The position numbers and the translations under genes were made by a program. Below, one piece after another: positions 1 through 8,447 of a stretch of DNA of 43,696 bases. Numbering within the stretch: position 1 is the first letter of the stretch; the number at the start of each line of letters is the position of its first letter. The notes beneath the pieces were generated by a model. The model had not been told where the DNA came from. It worked only from the letters and a program-made list of their open reading frames with translations, and did not search any database. The DNA comes from an uncultured Verrucomicrobia subdivision 3 bacterium (lineage in GTDB: Bacteria > Verrucomicrobiota > Verrucomicrobiae > Limisphaerales > UBA11358), in the NCBI GenBank assembly GCA_903921455.1, contig CAIXPZ010000182.1, forward strand, positions 1 through 43,696. Direction: 5' to 3'.

Positions 1-85
1 AACTAAACGGGACAGCAGTGGCGTGCGATATATTTTCCTGTCGAGCCAAAGTTTGTTTCAACCCTTTGACCTCTCAACGCCGCAG

Positions 86-114
86 TTGAACTGACCGCGC
101 ACATCAGCTATTCT
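86..114 (+). promoter_or_regulatory. Putative leuC promoter
   Basis: TTGAAC at 86-91, a 17-bp spacer and TATTCT at 109-114 resemble a sigma-70 promoter (4/6 matches in each box). The -10 box ends only 9 bp before the ATG, so the mRNA would be leaderless or nearly so. No Shine-Dalgarno sequence precedes the start. Seen by eye only. Confidence 0.45.
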
Positions 115-123
115 TCCATTTCT

Positions 124-1497
124 ATGACGTTGACTGAAAAACTTCTCGCCCGCGCGTCCGGCAAGGCCAGCGTGCAGGCCGGCGATAATATCTGGGTGAA
201 CGCCGACGTGCTCATGACGCACGACGTTTGCGGCCCGGGCACCATCGGCGTGTTCAAACGCGAGTTCGGCAAGACCGCGAAGGTCTGGGACAAACAGAAG
301 ATCGTCATCATCCCCGACCATTACATCTTCACCGCCGACTCGAAGTCCAACCGCAACGTGGACATTCTCCGCGAGTTCGCCGGCGAGCAGGGGTTGCCGT
401 ATTTCTACGACGTCATCGACGATCCGAAAGGTCACTGGGTCTATGACGCGGTGAAGGGCAACATGAAGCGGCAATACGGTTCGCGCTACGCGGGCGTCTG
501 CCACGCGGCGCTGCCGGCCAAGGGCCACACGCGTCCGGGCGAGGTGCTCTTCGGCACGGATTCGCACACCTGCATGGCGGGGGCGTTCAATCAGTTCGCC
601 ACCGGCATCGGCAACACCGACGCGGGCTTCGTGATGGGCACGGGCAAATTGCTCATCAAGGTGCCCGAGACGATGCGCTTCCGTCTCGAAGGCAAATTGC
701 AGCCCGGCGTGATGGCGAAAGACATCATCCTCCATTGCATCGGGGAAATCGGCTTTGACGGCGCGACGTATCGTGCGATGCAGTTCGACGGCGAAGGCGC
801 CAAGACGCTGTCGATGGACGACCGCATGACGATTGCCAACATGGCCATCGAAGCGGGCGGCAAGAACGGCATTTTTGAATTCGATTCCCGCACGGCGGAA
901 TACGTGGATGCGCGGGTGAAACTCAACGGCACGAAGGCGAATTACACGCCGGTCGAAGCGGACAAGGACCAGAAGTTCGTTTACGAACTCGTCGTGGACT
1001 TGAGCAAGCTCGAACCGACCGTCGCGTGCCATCCCGATCCAGGCCAGCGCAAGAAGGCCAAGGAGATGAACCAGAAGCTCGACCGCGCTTACGTCGGCTC
1101 CTGCACCGGCGGCAAGACGAGCGACTTCGTGGAATTCGCCCGCGTGTTGCGCGGCAAGAAAGTGGTCATTGATACCTTCGGCGTGCCTGCGACGCCGGAC
1201 ATCGTCAACGATTTGCAGACGACGTATTGGGGCAACTCGACCATCTGGCAGATTCTCGTGGATGCCGGCGTGCAGATGACAGAGAACGCCGGTTGCGCCG
1301 CGTGTCTCGGCGGCCCGGTGGACACGTTCGGCCGCATCAACAAGTCCGGCATCAACTGCATCAGCGCCACGAACCGCAATTTCCCCGGCCGCATGGGCGA
1401 CAAGGAATCGAAAGTGTTCCTCGCGTCGCCGGCGACGGTGGCGGCGAGCGCCTTGACCGGCAAGGTCACCGATCCCCGCGAGTATTTGGGGAATTAA
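124..1497 (+). CDS. leuC: 3-isopropylmalate dehydratase large subunit (aconitase family)
   Basis: This is the large subunit of isopropylmalate isomerase, which converts 2- to 3-isopropylmalate in leucine synthesis in the cytoplasm using a [4Fe-4S] cluster. At 457 aa it has the normal LeuC length. The aconitase landmarks are present: a DSHT motif in the first third, GSCTGG carrying Cys327, and GCAACLGG carrying Cys391 and Cys394, the three expected cluster ligands. The ATG at 124 has a promoter-like sequence just upstream. No small subunit (leuD) follows; the next gene is on the other strand. Homoaconitase or another LeuC-like hydro-lyase cannot be excluded from sequence alone, because LeuC and HacA share these motifs. 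Confidence 0.9.
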   Translation: MTLTEKLLARASGKASVQAGDNIWVNADVLMTHDVCGPGTIGVFKREFGKTAKVWDKQKIVIIPDHYIFTADSKSNRNVDILREFAGEQGLPYFYDVIDDPKGHWVYDAVKGNMKRQYGSRYAGVCHAALPAKGHTRPGEVLFGTDSHTCMAGAFNQFATGIGNTDAGFVMGTGKLLIKVPETMRFRLEGKLQPGVMAKDIILHCIGEIGFDGATYRAMQFDGEGAKTLSMDDRMTIANMAIEAGGKNGIFEFDSRTAEYVDARVKLNGTKANYTPVEADKDQKFVYELVVDLSKLEPTVACHPDPGQRKKAKEMNQKLDRAYVGSCTGGKTSDFVEFARVLRGKKVVIDTFGVPATPDIVNDLQTTYWGNSTIWQILVDAGVQMTENAGCAACLGGPVDTFGRINKSGINCISATNRNFPGRMGDKESKVFLASPATVAASALTGKVTDPREYLGN

Positions 1498-1515
1498 GCT
1501 GTTCGTAGAAACAAT

Positions 1516-1557
1516 TTCACCGCTTGTGCGTCCTGCGCCCTAGTGGTGAATTTTTTT
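1516..1557 (+). terminator. Likely rho-independent terminator after leuC
   Basis: TTCACC (1516-1521) pairs with GGTGAA (1545-1550), followed directly by seven T. The 23-nt loop can form a further GCG/CGC pairing. It lies between convergent leuC and the kinase gene. The loop also resembles a degraded copy of a TTTGCGCC-type repeat phrase. Confidence 0.55.
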
Positions 1558-1583
1558 GTGAGCGGAAATCTAGTTCGCTGACG

Positions 1584-2879
1584 CTATTTCACCAGCGTCG
1601 CGCCGGGCAGGTAAACGGTGAAGGTCGTGCCTTCGCCGGCGACGGTGTGGACGTGCAGCGCGCCGTGGGCGGCCTTGATGAGTCGCTGCACGATGTTCAG
1701 GCCGAGGCCGGTTCCCTGCCGCGGGCCTTTGGTCGTGAAATACGGATCAAAGATTTTCGGCAGCACCACGGCGGGGATGCCGGGGCCGGTGTCGCGCACC
1801 CAGAGTTTCACGAGCGGCGCGGTATTCTCCATGCTCTCGACGTTGAGCAGCCGGTCGTTCGGCCCGTCCTTAAACAAGGTCAGATCCAGCGGCGCGGCCA
1901 GCACTTCGCCGCCGATCTCCACGCGGTGCGGCATGGGCGTGCATTGAAACGCATTGACGGAGAGGTTGAGTAAAATCTGGATCAGGTCCGTGCCGTTGGC
2001 CTTGACGGCGATTTCGCCGGTGAGCGGGGTCAGGCGGAATTCATTGTCCTGCAGGCTGGGATGCACGCGCACGAGCTGCTCGAGGTCGTGCATCAAATGG
2101 TTCACGCCGGCGGACATGGCGTCGCCGCTCTGCCGGCGGAGAAAACCCAGGTAGCGGCGCTGGATCTCGATGCAGTTGCTCATCTGCCGCTCGACGGAGG
2201 TCAGGCGCTCTTTCATGAATTCCAGATCCTCCACCTCCAGCTTGAGTTTCTGGCTCAACTTCTGGTTGAGCAGCTGGACGAAACCAAAACTCACGGACAG
2301 CGGGCCGTTGATGTCGTGGATGATGCTCGCGTAAATGTCGCCGCGTGTTTGGGCGATCTGTTCTTCGACGCGCTGATTTTGCAATTCGGTGAGCAGCTCG
2401 TGGACTTTTTCGGCGCTGTTATGGATTTCGCTTTCGAGCACGCGCCGCTGCATCGCCTGGCTCACGGCGCTCCGGATCGTCGCGAGGTCGAAGGGCTTGT
2501 TGATGTAATCGCAGGCGCGGAGCCGCAGCGCCTGGCGCATCGTGTCAGTCGTTTCAAACGCTGTGATCATGATGGCTTCAAGATTCGGCTGCACAAAGCG
2601 CAGGCGTTCCAGCACCTCGATGCCCGACATGCCGGCCATGCGGATGTCGAGAATGGCCACGTCGATGTCGTTTTGCTGGGCCAGTTCAATGGCCGTCGGG
2701 CCGTCGTTGGCCATGAGCAGGTCGTAACTATCCTTGAAGATCAGCTTCAGCGACATGCGCGGCCCTTCCTCGTCATCCACGATGAGGAGGGTGCCGCGCC
2801 GCTTCGGAGCCGGCGTGGCGGCGATCAATTCCGAAACGGCAGTGCTGGCTTCAGCTAAAGGGTCAGCGGGCGCAGACAT
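1584..2879 (-). CDS. Receiver-histidine kinase hybrid (REC first, then kinase)
   Basis: A soluble two-component signalling protein of 431 aa. An N-terminal receiver domain (about 30-145) has the acidic pair D35/D36, phospho-acceptor D78 in LDIRM and K128. A coiled linker leads to a kinase core with H-box HDINGPLS (His188), N-box around N305-N309, G1 box DTGPGIP (363-369) and G2 box GTGLGL (389-394). There is no membrane segment or separate sensor domain, so input probably arrives by phosphorylation of the receiver. It starts 33 bp after the end of cinA on the same strand and may be co-transcribed with it. Its partners and output are not visible here. Confidence 0.88.
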   Translation of the reverse strand: MSAPADPLAEASTAVSELIAATPAPKRRGTLLIVDDEEGPRMSLKLIFKDSYDLLMANDGPTAIELAQQNDIDVAILDIRMAGMSGIEVLERLRFVQPNLEAIMITAFETTDTMRQALRLRACDYINKPFDLATIRSAVSQAMQRRVLESEIHNSAEKVHELLTELQNQRVEEQIAQTRGDIYASIIHDINGPLSVSFGFVQLLNQKLSQKLKLEVEDLEFMKERLTSVERQMSNCIEIQRRYLGFLRRQSGDAMSAGVNHLMHDLEQLVRVHPSLQDNEFRLTPLTGEIAVKANGTDLIQILLNLSVNAFQCTPMPHRVEIGGEVLAAPLDLTLFKDGPNDRLLNVESMENTAPLVKLWVRDTGPGIPAVVLPKIFDPYFTTKGPRQGTGLGLNIVQRLIKAAHGALHVHTVAGEGTTFTVYLPGATLVK

Positions 2880-2912
2880 AATCGCACGAAACTAACGCAA
2901 TAAAATCCCGCC

Positions 2913-4217
2913 TCAAGCAGAAACCGTCCGGCGCAGCCAATCCAGCGCCTGCGTGGCCGTCACCTGCTTGAACGTGGCGCGTTCCCATACATTCAGAAAC
3001 TGTTTCACCTCCACGCCGCCCGCCGTGGCGAGCGCGATGAAAACCGTGCCCACCGGCTTGTCCGCCGTGCCGCCGCCCGGCCCGGCAATGCCCGTCACCG
3101 CCAACGCAAAATCGGATCCGAAACGTTCCCGCGCGCCCCAAGCCATCTCGCGGGCCACCGCTTCGCTGACCGCGCCGTGTGCCGCCAGCGTTTCCGCGCG
3201 CACGCCGAGAAAGGTTTCCTTGGCCGCATTGGCGTAACTCACCACGCCGCCGAGAAAAACCGCCGATGCGCCCGGCACATCCGTCACCCGCTGCGCGATC
3301 GCGCCGCCGGTGCAGGATTCCGCCAGCGCCAGCGTCTTGTTCTGCGCCGTCAGCAATCGAATAACCGACTGTTCGATCTCATCATCGTCGCTGCCGAAAA
3401 TGCTGTCGCCTAAAATCCGTTGCACCACGGCCTCGGCTTCGCCCACGAGCTGTTGCGCGGTTGCGCCGCTGGCGACCAGCCGCACATCCACCGCGCCGGG
3501 TCTCGCGCAATAGCCAATTTCCAGTCCACGCTGCACGAACGGCTGTAGTTCGGCTTCGACAAATTCCTGCACGCGTGACTCGCCGATGCCCGTCGTGAGC
3601 AGCGTGCGACAGACAAAGATCTCGGCCGCAAACTCGCGCTGCAACAGCGGCACCACCGCCGCATCGAACATCGGGCGCAGCTCGCGCGGCGGGCCGGGCA
3701 GCATGACCAACCATTGCGACGGAGCATTTGGCAGATGGGAGTTGGGAGTTGGGGAGGTTTTCACCCCATCTCCTAGCTCCCATCTCCTATCTGCTATTTT
3801 GATTGCGAGTCCCGGCGCGGTTCCGGTCTGGTTCAGAAACACCAGCGCCCCTTCGGGAACAAAGGTTTCCACATCGGTCTTTTGCGGCCGCGGCCGGCCA
3901 CGCTTGGCGAAAAACTGTTCGATGTGCGCCAGCACCTCTTGGTCCTTGATCAGCTTTCTGCCGAGCAATTCCGCGATGAGTTCGCGCGTAAGGTCGTCGG
4001 AGGTCGGGCCGAGTCCACCGGTGGTGATGACGAGATCGGCGCGGCTCAGCGCCTCGCGCACGGCCTGCTGGATTTCCCTGCCCGTGTCCGCGATGGCGAC
4101 CTGCCGGGTGACAACGTGGCCGAGATCTGCGAGCCGGCGGCACAGCCATTGTTGATGCGTGTTCAGCACGCGGCCGAGCATCAATTCGCTGCCGGTGTTG
4201 ACGATTTCGACGTTCAT
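2913..4217 (-). CDS. cinA: CinA-like protein (nucleotide pyrophosphatase / NMN deamidase type)
   Basis: A two-domain CinA protein of 434 aa. The N-terminal MoCF-like domain starts MNVEIVNTGSELM and carries TTGGLGPTSDD and MLPGPPRE. The C-terminal PncC domain carries AESCTGG, VVSYAN and GIAGPGGG. Family members act in NAD recycling: pyrophosphatase activity on ADP-ribose or NAD derivatives and deamidation of nicotinamide mononucleotide. The ATG at 4217 begins the conserved domain; an in-frame extension upstream to 4289 has no family similarity and was rejected. Just before MLPGPP the protein carries about 26 extra low-complexity residues, encoded by the 7-bp inverted repeat at 3731-3794. The reading frame stays open through it. 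Confidence 0.9.
   Translation of the reverse strand: MNVEIVNTGSELMLGRVLNTHQQWLCRRLADLGHVVTRQVAIADTGREIQQAVREALSRADLVITTGGLGPTSDDLTRELIAELLGRKLIKDQEVLAHIEQFFAKRGRPRPQKTDVETFVPEGALVFLNQTGTAPGLAIKIADRRWELGDGVKTSPTPNSHLPNAPSQWLVMLPGPPRELRPMFDAAVVPLLQREFAAEIFVCRTLLTTGIGESRVQEFVEAELQPFVQRGLEIGYCARPGAVDVRLVASGATAQQLVGEAEAVVQRILGDSIFGSDDDEIEQSVIRLLTAQNKTLALAESCTGGAIAQRVTDVPGASAVFLGGVVSYANAAKETFLGVRAETLAAHGAVSEAVAREMAWGARERFGSDFALAVTGIAGPGGGTADKPVGTVFIALATAGGVEVKQFLNVWERATFKQVTATQALDWLRRTVSA
3731..3794. repeat. 7-bp-period inverted repeat inserted in frame in cinA
   Basis: Read on the minus strand, about four 7-mers of the form GATRGGA/GCTAGGA are followed by a spacer TGAAAAC and then about three inverted 7-mers (ACTCCCA type). 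The arms can form a long imperfect hairpin. It sits between the conserved APGLAIK and MLPGPP segments of CinA, where homologues have only a few residues, so it looks like an insertion kept in frame. Confidence 0.7.
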
Positions 4218-4315
4218 AAAGAATTTTGGGTGTGGCGAACCATAAAAGCCGCACAAGCCGCGAACCCGATCCTCCGCTGATTCGTCCACGGATTTGGCGG
4301 GCTTCGCGGTTGAAG

Positions 4316-5191
4316 TTATTTTTTCGGCGGCGCGGGTGGGGTCGGCGGCTTGGGCTTCGGCTTGATGACTGCCGCGGTGAATTTACCCATCAGATAACTT
4401 TTCTCCGCGTCCGGGGTGCAGAGATAAATCTTCCCCGGCAGCTTGCCATTCGCCAGCGCGCCGAATTCCAGCCGCAGCGCGTAGCCGACGTCATAATTGG
4501 TCTTTTGCACGGCGCCGGCATCTTTCCAGCGCAGCGAAACGGGCGCGGCCTTATCGGCGTCGGCGCTGACATTGATGGTTTTGCTGGCCAGCGCCTCGGG
4601 CGGCGCGCCGCTGAAATTGATCTGCGCGCCAAATTCCACCGGCCCTTTCGTCCCCGCCCGCAAAATCAGCGTGCCGCCCTGCATCTGATACGCCGCGCGC
4701 TCCACGATGAAATCCTGACCGTGGATCCGCCCGACCACGGTGGCATTGGGCGTCACCACGTCGTCCAGCGTCATCATCCAGTTCGTGTCGTTGGCGTGCG
4801 GGGCGACCGGCGCGGGTTTCGGGGGCGGGGTGGTGTTGGTGGCGGCGGCGACCTGGCCCGGCACCGGAGCAGTCGGCTTGGAATTTTTTCCGCGCAGGAA
4901 AAACACCGCTGCTCCCGCCGCCAGCACCACCACGATCACGCCGAGGAGGATGGCGACCGGAAAATTTTCCTTTGCTGCCGGGGTGCTGCCGGGCGCATCC
5001 AGCCCGCGCACGGAAATCTTTTTCTCCGACACCTTGGTGCCGGTCAGGATGAACTTGGCGTCCGGGGCGGGGGCTTGCGGCGCGGCGATCTTCTGGAAGC
5101 AGGTCGGGCACTCCATCACGGAACCGCCTTGCGACGAGTCACACATCATGTGCTGGCCGCACACGGGACAGGCAAATTTGAATTCGCTCAT
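4316..5191 (-). CDS. Zinc-ribbon single-pass membrane protein, function unknown
   Basis: A 291-aa protein with an N-terminal zinc ribbon formed by two CxxC pairs (CPVC near residue 9 and CPTC near residue 28). A Pro/Ala-rich stretch follows, then one strong hydrophobic segment (VAILLGVIVVVLAAG, about residues 78-100) and an extracytoplasmic C-terminal region of about 180 aa with no recognised domain. It ends in a Lys/Pro-rich tail. Zinc ribbon plus one TM helix is a common layout for verrucomicrobial and planctomycetal hypotheticals. cinA follows on the same strand after 98 bp. Translation is convincing; function is not recognised. Confidence 0.75.
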   Translation of the reverse strand: MSEFKFACPVCGQHMMCDSSQGGSVMECPTCFQKIAAPQAPAPDAKFILTGTKVSEKKISVRGLDAPGSTPAAKENFPVAILLGVIVVVLAAGAAVFFLRGKNSKPTAPVPGQVAAATNTTPPPKPAPVAPHANDTNWMMTLDDVVTPNATVVGRIHGQDFIVERAAYQMQGGTLILRAGTKGPVEFGAQINFSGAPPEALASKTINVSADADKAAPVSLRWKDAGAVQKTNYDVGYALRLEFGALANGKLPGKIYLCTPDAEKSYLMGKFTAAVIKPKPKPPTPPAPPKK

Positions 5192-5293
5192 GCTGCGCCG
5201 CTAACATTTCACATCTGCGCCGCGCTGGCAACGTGGATTTTCCGGGCGGAGCCATGGCGGATGAAACAGCGGGTCCGCAAAACAAAAAATCTC

Positions 5294-5325
5294 TTTGCGG
5301 CTTGGCGTCTTTGCGCCTTTGCGCT
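5294..5325 (+). repeat. 8-bp-period repeat (TTTGCGCC type) before argH
   Basis: Four 8-bp units lie head to tail: TTTGCGGC, TTGGCGTC, TTTGCGCC, TTTGCGCT. The last unit runs into AAAAC, forming the -10-like TAAAAC. The element ends 11 bp before the argH GTG. Confidence 0.75.
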
Positions 5326-5330
5326 AAAAC
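5302..5330 (+). promoter_or_regulatory. Possible argH promoter embedded in the 8-bp repeat
   Basis: TTGGCG (5302-5307), a 17-bp spacer and TAAAAC (5325-5330) lie within and at the edge of the repeat, 6 bp before the GTG start. A transcript would begin at or next to the start codon. Match to consensus is moderate. Confidence 0.35.
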
Positions 5331-5336
5331 CAGACC

Positions 5337-6743
5337 GTGAGCACGAACCAAAAATCTCCCGTTTCCCGCAGCGGCCGTTTCGCCGGCGGCCCCGCCGCCG
5401 ACGTCGCGCAATTCACCGAGTCCATCTCTTTCGACTGGCGGCTCTGGAAGCACGACATCATCGGCTCCATGGCCCACGCCGAGATGCTCTACAAGATCGG
5501 CGTGCTGACCAAAAAGGAGTTGTTTGCCATCGTGCGCGGGCTTGACGCCATCGCCAAGGAGATCAAGGCCGGCAAATTTTCGTGGAAAGCGGAACTCGAA
5601 GACGTTCACATGAACATCGAGTCCGAGCTGACCAAGCGCGTGCCCGCCGGTGCAAAGTTGCACACCGCCCGCTCCCGCAACGACCAAGTCGCCCTCGACG
5701 TGCGGCTCTGGCTGCGCGATGAGATCACCGCGCTGCTCGGCGATATCGCCAATCTGCAGCGCGCCCTCGTCGCGCTTGGCGAGAAAAACGCCGACGTTAT
5801 CATCCCCGGCTACACGCACATGCAGCGCGCGCAGCCCGTCTACCTCGCGCACCATCTGCTGGCCTACGTCGAGATGCTGGAGCGCGACTGCGAGCGCCTG
5901 TGGGATTGCCATTCCCGCGTGAACGTCTGCCCGCTCGGCAGCGGCGCCATCGCCGGCTCCACGCTGCCGCTCAAGCGCGAACTCGTCGCCAAACTGCTCG
6001 GCTTTGTGAACGCCAGCGGGCAGGTCCAGCTCACGCAAAATTCCATGGATGCCGTCAGTGACCGCGATTTCATGATCGAATTCTGTTCCGCCGCCGCGCT
6101 GATGGCCATGCACATCTCGCGGCTCGCGGAGGACGTGATTCTCTGGGTCAGCGCCGACTTTAATTACCTCAAGATCGCCGATGCCTACACCACCGGCTCG
6201 TCGCTCATGCCCCAGAAGAAGAATCCCGATATCGCCGAACTCGCACGTGGCAAGACCGGGCGCGTCGTCGGCAACCTCATGGCGCTGCTCACTCTGCTGA
6301 AAGGCCTGCCCATGACCTACAACCGCGATTTGCAGGAGGACAAGGAACGGCTGTTCGACACCGCCGACACCGTGCGCGCCACCACGCGCCTCATGGCCGC
6401 GATGCTGAACAATACCAAGGTGAACAAACCCGCTTGTGTCGCCGCCGCGAGCGACCCCGCGCTGCTGGCGACCGACCTGGCGGATTATCTCGTGCGCAAA
6501 GGCATGGCCTTCCGGCCGGCGCATCACGTCGTGGGTGCGGTGGTGGCGCTGGCGGAAAAGACCGGCAAACCGCTAAACCAACTGACGCTGGCGGAACTGC
6601 AAGGGGTGAACCCGACATTCGGGCGCGACGCGCTGGGCGTGTTCAATCTTCAAACGGCGATGGCAAAACGGAATATCACCGGCGCGCCGGGAACAAAGGA
6701 AGTCGCGAAGCAACTGGCCCGCTGGCGGAAACAGCTTTCGTGA
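5337..6743 (+). CDS. argH: Argininosuccinate lyase
   Basis: This enzyme cleaves argininosuccinate to arginine and fumarate, the last step of arginine synthesis, as a cytoplasmic homotetramer. The 468-aa length is typical of the fumarase/aspartase superfamily. The family signature GSSLMPQKKNPD is at 287-298, TARSRNDQ lies near residue 107, and YTHMQRAQP carries the conserved His. The start is GTG at 5337, chosen because the conserved SGRFAGG segment follows closely. There is no clear ribosome-binding site; the 8-bp repeat lies directly upstream. The next gene begins 3 bp after the stop. Confidence 0.95.
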   Translation: MSTNQKSPVSRSGRFAGGPAADVAQFTESISFDWRLWKHDIIGSMAHAEMLYKIGVLTKKELFAIVRGLDAIAKEIKAGKFSWKAELEDVHMNIESELTKRVPAGAKLHTARSRNDQVALDVRLWLRDEITALLGDIANLQRALVALGEKNADVIIPGYTHMQRAQPVYLAHHLLAYVEMLERDCERLWDCHSRVNVCPLGSGAIAGSTLPLKRELVAKLLGFVNASGQVQLTQNSMDAVSDRDFMIEFCSAAALMAMHISRLAEDVILWVSADFNYLKIADAYTTGSSLMPQKKNPDIAELARGKTGRVVGNLMALLTLLKGLPMTYNRDLQEDKERLFDTADTVRATTRLMAAMLNNTKVNKPACVAAASDPALLATDLADYLVRKGMAFRPAHHVVGAVVALAEKTGKPLNQLTLAELQGVNPTFGRDALGVFNLQTAMAKRNITGAPGTKEVAKQLARWRKQLS

Positions 6744-6746
6744 GCC

Positions 6747-7793
6747 ATGGATTCCGCGCTCAATGGCCTGCTGAAGCAAACATCGCGCTCGTTTTATCTG
6801 ACGTTGCGTGTGCTGCCCGCGGCGGTGCGTTCGCAGATCGGCCTCGCGTATCTGCTAGCGCGCACCACGGACACCATCGCAGACACGGAAATCGTCCCGC
6901 TCGCGCAGCGGCTGGAGGCGTTGCAGAAACTCCGCGAACGGATTCTCGACCAGTCGTCCGCGCCGTTGCGTTTCAGCGCGCTGGCGGAGCAGCAGGGGGC
7001 GCCGGCGGAAAAACGATTGCTGGATCGCGTCGAGGACGCGCTGGCGGCGGTGAAGGAATTTTCGGAGGCGGATCAAAAGGCGATCCGCGATGTGCTCGCC
7101 ACCATCACGGGCGGGCAGGAGCTGGATTTGCGGCGGTTCGGCAGTCTGGCCCTGACGGGCACCAGCGCCACCGGCCAGCAGATCATCGCGCTGAAAACGG
7201 CCGCGGAACTGGATGATTACACCTACCGCGTGGCCGGCTGCGTGGGCGAGTTCTGGACGAAGATTTGCCGGGCGCATCTTTTCCCGAACGCGCGGCTGGA
7301 TGAAAAACAATTCATCACGGACGGCATCCGGTTCGGCAAAGGGCTGCAACTGGTGAACATCCTGCGCGACCTGCCGGCGGATTTGAAAAATGGCCGCTGC
7401 TATCTGCCGCTGGACCGGCTGGACGAGGCTAAGCTGTTGCCGGAAGTTTTGTTGTCGCCGGCGAATCAGGCGAAGTTTCTGCCGCTGTTCCGCGAATATC
7501 TTGACAAGGCGGAGTCGCATCTGGCGGCGGGCTGGCGCTACACGAACACGCTGCCGTTCGGGCAGTTCCGCGTGCGGCTGGCCTGCGCCTGGCCGGTGCT
7601 CATCGGCGTGCGGACAATCAGCCGGCTGCGCACGGCGGACGTCATCGAATTGTCGCAGCGGGTCAAAGTGTCGCGCGGCGAGGTGCGAACGATCGTTTTC
7701 CAGTCACTGGTGTGCAGTCCGTTCCCCTCGGCGTGGCGGCAATTATATGTGCCGCTCGGAAAAGCAGTTGATTCCGGCGGCGAATTGGCGTAA
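6747..7793 (+). CDS. Squalene/phytoene synthase family protein
   Basis: A 348-aa head-to-head prenyl synthase that condenses two farnesyl (or geranylgeranyl) diphosphates to squalene, phytoene or a related product. The two diphosphate/Mg-binding motifs are present: D42-T-I-A-D46 and D208-L-P-A-D212, the second followed by the family-typical GRCYLPLDRL. RSFYLTLRVLP near the N-terminus also fits the family. No hopanoid, carotenoid or squalene-desaturase genes are nearby, so the exact product cannot be assigned. It starts 3 bp after argH and is probably co-transcribed with it. Confidence 0.88.
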   Translation: MDSALNGLLKQTSRSFYLTLRVLPAAVRSQIGLAYLLARTTDTIADTEIVPLAQRLEALQKLRERILDQSSAPLRFSALAEQQGAPAEKRLLDRVEDALAAVKEFSEADQKAIRDVLATITGGQELDLRRFGSLALTGTSATGQQIIALKTAAELDDYTYRVAGCVGEFWTKICRAHLFPNARLDEKQFITDGIRFGKGLQLVNILRDLPADLKNGRCYLPLDRLDEAKLLPEVLLSPANQAKFLPLFREYLDKAESHLAAGWRYTNTLPFGQFRVRLACAWPVLIGVRTISRLRTADVIELSQRVKVSRGEVRTIVFQSLVCSPFPSAWRQLYVPLGKAVDSGGELA

Positions 7794-7802
7794 GAAGTTG
7801 CC

Positions 7803-8354
7803 ATGCTGAACTCCAAATTTTCCCTCTGGATTAGCGCGCTCATCGTGAGCGGTGCTTTGACGCTCCATGGAGCCGATACGGCCGCCCAAGCCGCCGCGCG
7901 CGCGGCGTTGGACCAAAAGATGAAAGATTTGGACGCCAATCCGTCGGCCGCGACGGCTGCGCCCGCTCCGGTCCCCGCCGCCGCCCCGGCTGCCGCGGCC
8001 GTGGCGATTGAAGTGACTCCCGCAGGCGCGACGGCCGTGCCGGTAACTCCCGTTGCCGCGCCCGCCGCCGCCGCGACTCCGGCAGTGGGGGATAACCCCG
8101 CGCAAGCCGCCGCCCGGGCCGCACTGCAACAGAAAATGAGTGAGCCGGCAGCCAATCCTCCAGTGAGCCAACCAGTCACGACTACGGCCACTCCGGCCCC
8201 AACCCCGGTGACCCCCATGAAGACCGTTCCGACGCTGCCTCCAGCCATGGCGAAGGCGGACAAACTCAACTGGCTGCTGTCGCTTTACAAAACCGATCAG
8301 CTTTCGCCGCAGCAGTATCACGAGCAGCGCGCCGCCATTCTGGCCGAGCCGTGA
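7803..8354 (+). CDS. Exported Ala/Pro-rich protein with C-terminal SHOCT-like helix pair
   Basis: A 183-aa protein with a signal peptide (about 1-23, ending LTLHGA). Two copies of a short helical repeat, AAQAAARAALDQKM near residue 27 and PAQAAARAALQQKM near residue 99, are separated by long Ala/Pro/Val linkers. The last 30 residues (KLNWLLSLYKTDQLSPQQY onward) match the pattern of SHOCT-type C-terminal oligomerisation motifs. It lies 9 bp after the prenyl synthase gene and is closed by a strong terminator. Function unknown; likely periplasmic or envelope-associated. Confidence 0.75.
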   Translation: MLNSKFSLWISALIVSGALTLHGADTAAQAAARAALDQKMKDLDANPSAATAAPAPVPAAAPAAAAVAIEVTPAGATAVPVTPVAAPAAAATPAVGDNPAQAAARAALQQKMSEPAANPPVSQPVTTTATPAPTPVTPMKTVPTLPPAMAKADKLNWLLSLYKTDQLSPQQYHEQRAAILAEP

Positions 8355-8370
8355 GCGATGGATTTTCTAA

Positions 8371-8399
8371 AACCCGCTGGATGATTCCGGCGGGTTTTT
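8371..8399 (+). terminator. Rho-independent terminator of the argH operon
   Basis: AACCCGCTGG pairs with CCGGCGGGTT (10 bp, one T-G wobble) around the loop ATGATT, and the run of T ends at 8399. It lies 16 bp after the stop of the SHOCT-like gene and before the lysA promoter. Confidence 0.9.
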
Positions 8400-8411
8400 G
8401 CTTTCCCGACC

Positions 8412-8439
8412 TTGAACTTTGGCGGCTTAACTCTAAACT
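8412..8439 (+). promoter_or_regulatory. Putative lysA promoter
   Basis: TTGAAC (8412-8417), a 16-bp spacer and TAAACT (8434-8439) are followed by 8 bp and then the ATG at 8448. The layout predicts a leaderless mRNA and supports the downstream ATG over an in-frame ATG at 8412. Confidence 0.45.
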
Positions 8440-8447
8440 CTCGCGCC

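Noticed and set aside
58..1032. Long open minus-strand frame opposite leuC
   Set aside because: No protein-family features; it mirrors the leuC codon pattern in GC-rich DNA. Similar long antisense frames opposite argH (5139-6527), mscS (36369-37868) and the sensor gene (39544-41010) were rejected for the same reason.
4218..4289. N-terminal extension of CinA
   Set aside because: CinA homologues begin at MNVEIVNTGSE; the extra 24 residues have no family similarity.
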